Assembly (NCBI GenBank): GCA_017959195.1
Contig: JAGDBE010000188.1
Coordinates: 1 to 5,800, forward strand
Direction: 5' to 3'
Length of the DNA stretch: 5,800 bases
Source: Clostridia bacterium
GTDB taxonomy: Bacteria > Bacillota > Clostridia > Oscillospirales > CAG-382
The position numbers were made by a program, and so were the translations under genes. Shown one piece after another: positions 1 through 4,701 of this stretch (position 1 is the stretch's first letter; every line of letters starts with the position of its first letter). The notes below the pieces were generated by a model. That model was given only the letters and a program-made list of their open reading frames with translations. It searched no databases and was not told the origin of the DNA.

Positions 1-525
1 ATTATAAAAGAATGAAACCTTACGGTTATGGCTTATCGCCGTATCAAGCGTATCTATCGTATAAAACAGCTGCTGGTTTCTCGGGTTGCTCTCGGGAGTC
101 GTTAAGATATTTTTCACGCGCGAGCGGAAATATTTATTTGAAAGCCCTTCGATTTTCTTGATTAGTTCCTTGCTCTGGCTGTACGGAATATTCTTGAAGA
201 ACATTATACTGTCGATCATGAGACTCAGCTCGCTGTCGGTAAAATCGCGCACGAGATAAAAATCAGACCAGATATAACTTTCTTCAAGCTCGCCCGTAAC
301 CCTGTTTGGCACCATGCGCACCGACTCGCTGTATTCGATGTCGTAGCCGCATTCCATAAGGTTTAGGATGTTCCTCTTTACCGTCTTTCTCTCAACCGTC
401 ATATCGTATTCGTTATGCAGAATTTCGACGATATCCCTTTGGCTGAGTCTGTGGTTCTCGTCGCTGTATCGGCGCAGGATATCCAGAATATTCATTATAA
501 CCAGTTTTTTTACGGGAGCAGGCAT
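1..525 (-). CDS. WYL-domain transcriptional regulator, N-terminal part (gene runs off the left edge)
   Basis: I translated this frame by hand: 175 codons are open from ATG at 525 to base 1, with no stop. Residues 1-65 look like a winged helix-turn-helix (LSQRDIVEILHNEYDMTV, then a recognition-helix-like ERKTVKRNILNLMECG). Residues 66-160 are the helical linker typical of these proteins, and residues 162-175 (DTAISHNRKVSFFYN) match the usual beginning of a WYL domain. Full-length family members are around 300 residues, so roughly the C-terminal half is missing. WYL domains are thought to sense ligands, often nucleic-acid related, and to switch DNA binding. The start at 525 has AGGCGG at 532-537 in front of it; an in-frame ATG at 495 is a weaker alternative. 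The gene lies downstream of the protease gene on the same strand, with a promoter and palindrome of its own, which suggests autoregulation. Family call is firm; the regulated pathway is unknown. Confidence 0.88.
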   Translation of the reverse strand, partial: MPAPVKKLVIMNILDILRRYSDENHRLSQRDIVEILHNEYDMTVERKTVKRNILNLMECGYDIEYSESVRMVPNRVTGELEESYIWSDFYLVRDFTDSELSLMIDSIMFFKNIPYSQSKELIKKIEGLSNKYFRSRVKNILTTPESNPRNQQLFYTIDTLDTAISHNRKVSFFYN

Positions 526-595
526 GGCGCACCGCCTTTCCGAAATTTATTTTTTACGATTCTGTTTTATTCCGCTTGATCTTTATTGTTTTTCA

Positions 596-624
596 TTTAT
601 ATATTACACTTCTTGATGAGACAA
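596..624 (-). promoter_or_regulatory. Sigma-A promoter of the WYL regulator gene
   Basis: On the minus strand TTGTCT (619-624) and TATAAA (596-601) are separated by exactly 17 bases. The -35 box lies in the last codons of the protease gene and forms the right half of a palindrome; the -10 box begins just past the protease stop codon. Transcription would start near 589 and leave a leader of about 64 bases. Read from the sequence alone. Confidence 0.7.
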
Positions 625-1902
625 AAATGTCTCATGCGCGGAAATTTTTCGTCTTATCCGTTTAATATCTTTGGCGACGAGCAGGCCTTTTTTTAGGAGT
701 TCCGCTGCGATTGCCTCGAAAAAGGCGTTGTTTTCTGAAATCATGCGTTGCGCGCGGCTATAGCATTCCTCCACCTTATCGGCGGCAATCTGCTCCATTC
801 TGGAAAGCATTTCGGTTGAAAACTCGTAATGCGACTGCTTCAAAAAGAAGCCGTAGGCGGCATTATCCGAAATAAGTCTCGAAATATCGCTTCTCGCCCT
901 GTATAAATCGCTTTCGGCGCCGATATCCTTAATTCCGAATTTGTGTTTTGTTCCTGCAAGTCCGCCCATTGAGCAGGTTATTGCGTCGATTACGTCGTCA
1001 AGCTCGGTTATTTCCTTAGAGACGTAAGACGTAACGCCGGAAGCGCGTCCGTTGTTTTCAAAAATACATATTGCCGACACGCTGCCGGGGCAGATTATCT
1101 CCGACACGAGGGCGTGTCCCGTTTCGTGATACGCGGCGAGCATGGCGTCTCTTCTTTTTGTACCCGATATAATGCTGTCCGGCGAGACGTCATAGGAGAT
1201 ATCCATGCAGCCGAGAATGAGGTGGCGCATGGTGATTGTTTCGGAATTCTCGTATCCGGCAAGCAGTCCCGCCTTGTTTACCGCCGTTTCAAGAGCGGCG
1301 CAGCTGAGACCCGACATTATGCCCGCGACGGTTTCGGCGTCGGCTTCTGCGACTAAGCGCTTGTCCTTGAGGTAGTGCCGGACGATGTTCACGGCGTCTT
1401 CGCCTGTCGGTGAATCTATTTTTATGATGCGGTCGAATCTTCCCGTGCGGAGCAGGGATTCGGGCAGATTTTCGATGTCGTTTGCGGTTGCGAACACAAA
1501 AACGCCTGACGATTTGACGTTGTCCATGCAGGACTGAACGGTTACGTACTCCTCGGTATTTTTGTGATATTCGTCGGCGTTTGCGAATTTGTCAAGGTCG
1601 TCAAGAAAGACGATTGACGGGGCATCCTGCCGCGCCTGTTCGAACACCACCCGTATGTATTCGATGAATTCCCGCTCCGGCCTGTCCTTGCGGCACATAA
1701 ACGCTTTTCTGCCGCTCGCTTCGATAAGGCAGGTGGCCATGAGGGTTTTTCCAACGCCCGGCTCGCCGTGCAAAAGCAGACCTTTCGGGGCGCTCGTCCC
1801 GAGACGTGCGTATTTTTCAGTGTTTTTAAGCGCGTCCGCCGTGCGCTCAAGCTCTTTGCGGATTGATTTGTAGCCGATGATTTTGTCAAAAGGATTTGTC
1901 AT
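604..1902 (-). CDS. Soluble FtsH-like AAA+ ATPase / M41 zinc metallopeptidase
   Basis: The protein of 432 residues joins an AAA+ module to an M41 peptidase domain. Walker A is GEPGVGKT (46-53), Walker B is SIVFLDDLDKF (96-106, with DD where FtsH has DE), sensor 1 is FATAND (137-142), and the arginine fingers lie in LRTGRFDR (151-158). The zinc site is HETGH (259-263); the third ligand is probably Asp332 in AESDL. Compared with FtsH (about 600-650 residues) the two N-terminal membrane helices are absent, so it should be cytosolic. The aromatic pore loop of FtsH (FVG) has no clear counterpart; that stretch reads FMCRKDRPEREF (68-79). The start at 1902 is chosen over an in-frame ATG at 1968 because GAGGTG stands 6 bases ahead of it and the promoter lies between the two. 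I recognise similar proteins in Clostridia, but their substrates are unknown to me. Confidence 0.87.
   Translation of the reverse strand: MTNPFDKIIGYKSIRKELERTADALKNTEKYARLGTSAPKGLLLHGEPGVGKTLMATCLIEASGRKAFMCRKDRPEREFIEYIRVVFEQARQDAPSIVFLDDLDKFANADEYHKNTEEYVTVQSCMDNVKSSGVFVFATANDIENLPESLLRTGRFDRIIKIDSPTGEDAVNIVRHYLKDKRLVAEADAETVAGIMSGLSCAALETAVNKAGLLAGYENSETITMRHLILGCMDISYDVSPDSIISGTKRRDAMLAAYHETGHALVSEIICPGSVSAICIFENNGRASGVTSYVSKEITELDDVIDAITCSMGGLAGTKHKFGIKDIGAESDLYRARSDISRLISDNAAYGFFLKQSHYEFSTEMLSRMEQIAADKVEECYSRAQRMISENNAFFEAIAAELLKKGLLVAKDIKRIRRKISAHETFLSHQEV
616..635. promoter_or_regulatory. Operator-like palindrome 1 (upstream of the WYL regulator)
   Basis: ATGAGACA (616-623) and TGTCTCAT (628-635) form perfect 8-bp arms around AAAA. 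The site overlaps the -35 box of the WYL regulator promoter and also encodes the HETFLSHQ end of the protease. A near copy sits in front of the protease gene (1951-1966). A dimeric repressor or activator site is the natural reading, and the adjacent WYL protein is the first candidate to bind it, but that is inference. Confidence 0.65.
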
Positions 1903-1908
1903 ATTCAA

Positions 1909-1914
1909 CACCTC
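1909..1914 (-). promoter_or_regulatory. Ribosome binding site fixing the protease start
   Basis: GAGGTG on the minus strand ends 6 bases before ATG 1902. No comparable site precedes the upstream in-frame ATG at 1968, so translation most likely begins at 1902 with MTNPFDKIIG. Confidence 0.75.
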
Positions 1915-1933
1915 GCAATTTTGAAGTGCTTCT

Positions 1934-1942
1934 ATTCTAACA
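1934..1942 (-). promoter_or_regulatory. Extended -10 promoter of the protease gene
   Basis: The minus strand reads TGTTAGAAT, an extended -10 element (TGn followed by TAGAAT at 1934-1939). The -35 position falls inside palindrome 2 and matches consensus poorly, which an extended -10 can tolerate, or which may mean an activator is required. The start point would be near 1927, leaving a leader of about 25 bases before ATG 1902. Confidence 0.55.
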
Positions 1943-1950
1943 ATCCCCGC

Positions 1951-1966
1951 GGGACATTTTTGTCCC
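1951..1966. promoter_or_regulatory. Operator-like palindrome 2 (upstream of the protease gene)
   Basis: GGGACA (1951-1956) and TGTCCC (1961-1966) form perfect 6-bp arms around TTTT. On the minus strand it reads ATGGGACAAAAATGTCCC, differing from palindrome 1 (ATGAGACAAAAATGTCTC) only by one compensated base pair. It covers the -35 region of the protease promoter. The shared core in front of two neighbouring genes points to one common DNA-binding protein. Confidence 0.65.
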
Positions 1967-1980
1967 ATCGCTTTTCCGAA

Positions 1981-2020
1981 ACAAAAAACCGCTGTCTTAA
2001 CAGGGATAAGCCGGCGGTTT
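1981..2020 (-). terminator. Intrinsic terminator of luxS
   Basis: On the minus strand AAACCGC and GCGGTTT close an interrupted stem of about 14 positions (two mismatches inside, then CTTA/TAAG) around the loop TCCCTGT, followed by TTTTTTGT. It lies 26 bases past the luxS stop and separates luxS from the protease gene, whose promoter follows. Confidence 0.75.
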
Positions 2021-2046
2021 GTGGTGGATATATGCGGAAAAAAGCG

Positions 2047-2571
2047 TTATGAATCGTAAAACTGTCTGCCGTCGGAAGTTTCGGGGCGGCAAGCCTTCGG
2101 ATATTCGAAAATCTGCGGATTTTCCGCATTTTTTTCGAGATAGGAGACGAATTCCGACGCATAATACTTTGCCATAGCAAGATTATGCATGAGATAGTGT
2201 CCGCAGCTTTCGGGAGTGGCGCCGGGGACCTCGGCAGCGTCGTTTACCGACTTGAAGGCGGAGAGTACGAGCCCGAAAATCTCTTTCGGGGCGCGGTTAT
2301 TCTTCATAATGAGATAAAATCCCGTAAGGCAGCCCATGGGGCCCCAATATATGATTTCGTCCTTACATGCGGGGTCGTTTCGCAAGGCCGTCGCGACGAT
2401 ATGTTCAAGGGAATGCATTGCCGCGGTGTCGATAACCGGCTCTTTGTTCGGCCTTTTGAGCCGTATATCGTAGGTCGTGACGGCGTTTCCGTTCACATCG
2501 TCCGTTCGGCTTACGAAAATGCCCGGAACGATGCGCGTGTGGTCGACCGAAAAGCTTTGTATCAATTTCAT
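2047..2571 (-). CDS. luxS: S-ribosylhomocysteine lyase LuxS
   Basis: LuxS cleaves S-ribosylhomocysteine to homocysteine and 4,5-dihydroxy-2,3-pentanedione, the precursor of autoinducer-2, in the activated methyl cycle; it is a cytosolic homodimer with a metal centre. Counting from the ATG at 2571 (174 residues), the metal ligands are His53 and His57 in HSLEH with the general base Glu56, and Cys123 in ESCGHY; the catalytic cysteine is Cys81 in GPMGCLTGFY. Length and motifs are those of a complete, active enzyme. An in-frame GTG at 2577 would add two residues, but AAGGAG stands only 2 bases before it and 8 bases before the ATG, so ATG 2571 is preferred. The gene has its own promoter and terminator; no methyl-cycle partner such as pfs is visible in the window. 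Confidence 0.97.
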   Translation of the reverse strand: MKLIQSFSVDHTRIVPGIFVSRTDDVNGNAVTTYDIRLKRPNKEPVIDTAAMHSLEHIVATALRNDPACKDEIIYWGPMGCLTGFYLIMKNNRAPKEIFGLVLSAFKSVNDAAEVPGATPESCGHYLMHNLAMAKYYASEFVSYLEKNAENPQIFEYPKACRPETSDGRQFYDS

Positions 2572-2579
2572 ATCCACAT

Positions 2580-2585
2580 CTCCTT
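2580..2585 (-). promoter_or_regulatory. Ribosome binding site of luxS
   Basis: AAGGAG on the minus strand, 8 bases before ATG 2571 and only 2 before the in-frame GTG 2577. It decides the start codon. The predicted transcription start (about 2585) falls at or next to this site, so the leader is very short. Confidence 0.8.
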
Positions 2586-2591
2586 TTCTAT

Positions 2592-2620
2592 ATTATAACG
2601 GAAATTGAGAGGTTTGGCAA
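2592..2620 (-). promoter_or_regulatory. Sigma-A promoter of luxS
   Basis: TTGCCA (2615-2620) and a perfect TATAAT (2592-2597) are separated by 17 bases on the minus strand. The start point would be near 2585, about 14 bases before the luxS ATG, which leaves no room for a riboswitch or attenuator. Confidence 0.85.
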
Positions 2621-2633
2621 CAGAAATAATAAA

Positions 2634-2760
2634 ATGATATATGCGGCGGAGCCGCATATGATATAAAATCCGTTCCTTAATACGCCGCAGGCGTATATCA
2701 TACCCGAAGGGTATATCATACCGCAGGTATATCATCCGTTCCGAAAGGAACGGATATCAT
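2634..2760. repeat. Array of small hairpins with different stems and a constant ATATCAT spacer
   Basis: At least five perfect inverted repeats follow each other: arms 2639-2647/2651-2659 (core ATGCGGC, loop GGA), 2681-2686/2690-2695 (TACGCC, loop GCA), 2701-2705/2709-2713 (TACCC, loop GAA), 2719-2722/2726-2729 (TACC, loop GCA) and 2734-2742/2747-2755 (ATCCGTTCC, loop GAAA). Most are joined by TATATCAT, read as ATGATATA on the other strand. A lone left arm ATCCGTTCC at 2668-2676 repeats the arm at 2734-2742 but lacks its partner, as if half a unit was lost. Stem sequences differ, yet every stem is fully self-complementary. The array lies between the luxS promoter and the tmRNA terminator and codes for nothing. 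Function unknown; it could be a palindromic mini-repeat family. Confidence 0.8.
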
Positions 2761-2794
2761 TGCAAAAGGCAAGTCTTTCGACTTGCCTTTTGCA
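2761..2794 (-). terminator. Intrinsic terminator of the tmRNA gene
   Basis: Perfect 15-bp arms (2761-2775 and 2780-2794) enclose a 4-base loop. On the minus strand the GC-rich part GGCAAGTC-GAAA-GACTTGCC is flanked by AAAA before and TTTT after. It begins at the base following the tmRNA CCA end. The symmetry would let it work on the plus strand as well. Confidence 0.85.
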
Positions 2795-3144
2795 TGGTGG
2801 AGGCGAGGAGAATCGAACTCCTGTCCGAAAACTCATCCTTACCGTTTTCTCCGGGCGCAGACTGCCTTTAAATTCCCCCTTGCAAAATCCGGCAGACGGG
2901 AAAAAGCAAGAGGTAGCTTCATAAGTTCATGACGTCCCGCAAAGCTTAGGGACGTTCACGTTCACTGCTGTGTCACGCCGTATCCCGCGCCGCAGTACTC
3001 GCAGGTACGACGGCCGCCGAAGTTAGGCAGCTTTAACTAATGTGTTATTAGCGTTTATTTTTAAAATTGCGGCGTTTTAAAGAGCTCCCGCACCTCTGCC
3101 CGCTTACAGTATCTCAAAATCCCCGTCGAAACCTTTACGCCCCC
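2795..3144 (-). ncRNA. ssrA: Transfer-messenger RNA (tmRNA)
   Basis: tmRNA enters stalled ribosomes as an alanyl-tRNA mimic with SmpB, then serves as a short message that tags the unfinished protein. The 5' end GGGGGCG (3144-3138) pairs over 7 bp with CGCCTCC near the 3' end; the third pair is G-U, the AlaRS identity element, and CCA is encoded (2795-2797). The T arm AGGAG-TTCGATT-CTCCT lies just upstream. The conserved start GGGGGCGTAAAGGTTTCGAC is present. The tag frame lies at 3052-3023, and its stop codon falls in the loop of a GCTGCC/GGCGGC hairpin, as in other one-piece tmRNAs. The length of 350 is typical. The 5' end is only 5 bases beyond the esterase stop codon. I see no convincing promoter just upstream, so it may be processed from the smpB transcript or start inside the esterase gene. 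Confidence 0.96.
3023..3052 (-). other. tmRNA proteolysis-tag reading frame (ANNTLVKAA)
   Basis: From the likely resume codon GCT (3052-3050) the frame reads Ala-Asn-Asn-Thr-Leu-Val-Lys-Ala-Ala and stops at TAA (3025-3023). Resume codon placement follows the pattern AAACGCTAA known from related tmRNAs whose tags begin AN. The Ala-Ala end is usual; a lysine at the third position from the end is not, since most tags have Leu or Val there. The resume codon is inferred, not shown. Confidence 0.75.
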
Positions 3145-3149
3145 CTGCT

Positions 3150-3989
3150 TTATTTCTGCGACCTTTCGTCGTAAATCCAAGCGGCCGCGTCCTCAAGCCA
3201 GTTTTTGAGTCTTAAAGGTCTGAAATTGGTTACTCTGTCGCCGGTTGCGGCGCCGTGTTCGCCTTTTTCGTATATGTGAAGTTCAAACGGGATACGCTGT
3301 TCTCTGAGCGCAAGCGCAAATCTTATGGAATTTTCGCAAGGCACGCCGTCGTCCTCGTAGGTGCTCCAGATGAACGCCGGAGGCGTATCGGCCGATACCT
3401 GTTTATCGAGGCACAGATATTCGAGCATCTCTTTGTCGCCCTTTTTGTCGCCGAGAAGCGCGTCGAAAGAGCCGAGATGGCTTTTTTTGTCGTCGTTAGT
3501 TATTACGGGATAGCCGAGAACAAGGCCGTCGGGTCTTAAGCCCTCAACGTCTCCGAAATACTTAACCGCTTCCTTTTTATTCCAGAGAGTTCCCGCGCTT
3601 GCGGCGAGATGTCCGCCCGCGGAAAAGCCGCACACGAATATTTTATCCTTATTTACGAAATATTTTTCAGCATTTTCGCGCAAAAACTTAATTGCGGACA
3701 GCACTTCGAGCAGCGCCGACGGGAAAGTCGACGGAACGACGCTGTAATTTATTACGCAGGCGTTCATTCCCTTCGCAACGAAGTTGAGAGCGATCGGGTC
3801 CGCTTCTCTTCTCGAGGTCCAGCCGTAGCCGCCGCCGGGAAGAACGATAACGGTCGGTCTTTTGGGCGTATAAGCCGACGCCTCTCTCGATTCGTTGGGA
3901 ACGTACAGGTCCATTTTTGCAACGTAACCCGTATCGGGCGCGTCAATTTTGGAATAGTCGAGTTTGAGATCAATTCTTTCGTAAATCAT
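3150..3989 (-). CDS. Alpha/beta-hydrolase esterase (BD-FAE / acetylxylan-esterase-like)
   Basis: A cytosolic-looking esterase of 279 residues without a signal peptide. The oxyanion-hole motif is LPGGGYG (50-56), a variant of HGGG. The nucleophile is Ser123 in GFSAGGH, the acid probably Asp213 or Asp214 in YEDDGVP, and the base His245 in KGEHG, so the triad is complete. The spacing and the segments NYSVVPS and TPPAFIWST fit the BD-FAE/Axe-like esterases that remove acetyl or similar groups from sugars or small molecules; the substrate cannot be told. AAAGGAG precedes ATG 3989. The gene follows smpB after only 12 bases and ends 5 bases before the tmRNA, so it is cotranscribed with the trans-translation genes. 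I see no functional tie to ribosome rescue. Confidence 0.88.
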   Translation of the reverse strand: MIYERIDLKLDYSKIDAPDTGYVAKMDLYVPNESREASAYTPKRPTVIVLPGGGYGWTSRREADPIALNFVAKGMNACVINYSVVPSTFPSALLEVLSAIKFLRENAEKYFVNKDKIFVCGFSAGGHLAASAGTLWNKKEAVKYFGDVEGLRPDGLVLGYPVITNDDKKSHLGSFDALLGDKKGDKEMLEYLCLDKQVSADTPPAFIWSTYEDDGVPCENSIRFALALREQRIPFELHIYEKGEHGAATGDRVTNFRPLRLKNWLEDAAAWIYDERSQK

Positions 3990-4001
3990 GGTTTTTCTCC
4001 T

Positions 4002-4475
4002 TTAATATTTATTTCTTCCGCTCTGTTCACGGTCAATATCGCGTTTTGCCTGTTTTTTCGCCTCGGCGTCGCGTTTATCATAAAGCTTTTTACCTTTGCA
4101 AAGCCCTATTTCCATTTTTACCCTTTGCTTTGAAAAATACATTTTCAGCGGGATTACGGTATATCCTTCGCGGCCGACGAGCCCGAAAAGCTTCATTATT
4201 TCACGCTTGTGGAGAAGAAGCCTTCTCTTTCTCAGCGGGTCGACGTTGAAGATGTTGCCCTTTTCATAGGGGCTGATATGCACGCCTTCGGCGAAAATTT
4301 CGCCCTTTTTTATCTCGCAGAAAGAGTCCTTCATATTGACTCTTCCGGCTCTGATGCTCTTTACTTCGGTGCCGGTAAGCTCGATGCCCGCCTCATACGT
4401 CTCCTCGACGAAATAGTCGTGATACGCTTTTTTATTCTGCGCGGTAATTTTAATTTCGTTTTCCTTTGCGGGCAT
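4002..4475 (-). CDS. smpB: SsrA-binding protein SmpB
   Basis: SmpB binds the tRNA-like domain of tmRNA and, through its C-terminal tail, fills the empty mRNA channel of stalled ribosomes. The 157 residues are the normal length. Family signatures are NKKAYHDYFVEETYEAGIEL (residues 14-33), GTEVKSIRAGRVNMKDSF (35-52), the HISPYEKGN segment, the central RKRRLLLHKREI, and the basic C-terminal tail KKLYDKRDAEAKKQAKRDI, including the DKR motif. GAGGTG stands 5 bases before ATG 4475, and a near-consensus promoter lies just upstream. It heads a tight minus-strand series smpB, esterase, ssrA, so protein and RNA partners are probably coexpressed. Confidence 0.97.
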   Translation of the reverse strand: MPAKENEIKITAQNKKAYHDYFVEETYEAGIELTGTEVKSIRAGRVNMKDSFCEIKKGEIFAEGVHISPYEKGNIFNVDPLRKRRLLLHKREIMKLFGLVGREGYTVIPLKMYFSKQRVKMEIGLCKGKKLYDKRDAEAKKQAKRDIDREQSGRNKY

Positions 4476-4498
4476 AATCTCACCTCTTTTGCGGTTTT

Positions 4499-4527
4499 AT
4501 TATAACACATTCCAAAACAAAATACAA
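4499..4527 (-). promoter_or_regulatory. Sigma-A promoter of smpB and the genes behind it
   Basis: TTGTAT (4522-4527) and a perfect TATAAT (4499-4504) are 17 bases apart on the minus strand. The start point would lie near 4492, giving a leader of about 17 bases. It is the only strong promoter I find upstream of the smpB, esterase and ssrA series. Confidence 0.85.
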
Positions 4528-4660
4528 TAGATTTTTTGTTGAGGTTCTCCCTCTTTTGCGCACTTTTATTCTTTTTCGGACAAAGTTTTTCCCGTTCCGT
4601 CAAAAAGTAATAAATTTGTAAATATTGCCGCCTTTTCAACAAATGTATTTTCAAATGATG

Positions 4661-4666
4661 TATAAT
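4661..4666 (+). promoter_or_regulatory. -10 element of the M15B peptidase gene
   Basis: A perfect TATAAT stands 35 bases before the ATG at 4702. At 17 bases further upstream the sequence is AACAAA, a poor -35 box, so strength is uncertain and an activator or alternative sigma factor is possible. The divergent region 4528-4660 shows no other gene or clear regulatory structure. Confidence 0.5.
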
Positions 4667-4701
4667 TAAAAAAAGTTCTTTTGTAAAAGGAAGAAATAAA
4701 G

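Noticed and set aside
616..1966. The two palindromes as LexA boxes
   Set aside because: The half-site GRGACA with a 4-base centre resembles the layout of the Gram-positive box GAAC-N4-GTTC but not its bases.
1951..1966. Palindrome 2 as a transcription terminator
   Set aside because: The stem is only 6 bp and no T-run follows it on either strand; the real luxS terminator lies at 1981-2020.
2185..2598. Plus-strand open frame of 137 codons
   Set aside because: It is antisense to luxS, whose catalytic motifs, promoter and ribosome binding site are clear; no family resemblance in the antisense frame.
2634..2760. Hairpin cluster as a CRISPR array
   Set aside because: Spacing is far too short, the constant part is only 7-8 bases and the variable parts are self-complementary stems, not spacers; no cas gene is present.
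2795..2830. tmRNA 3' end as an integration site for a mobile element
   Set aside because: tmRNA 3' ends are common attachment sites, but there is no integrase, no second copy of the 3' tail in the window, and a terminator followed by core gene luxS comes next.
3609..4133. Plus-strand open frame of 174 codons spanning the esterase and smpB
   Set aside because: It lies opposite two recognisable genes, crosses their junction and has an arginine-rich, featureless composition typical of an antisense frame.
4484..4560. Repeated CTCTTTTGCG in the smpB upstream region
   Set aside because: Two copies of a 10-base low-complexity stretch, one of them containing the smpB ribosome binding site; most likely chance.
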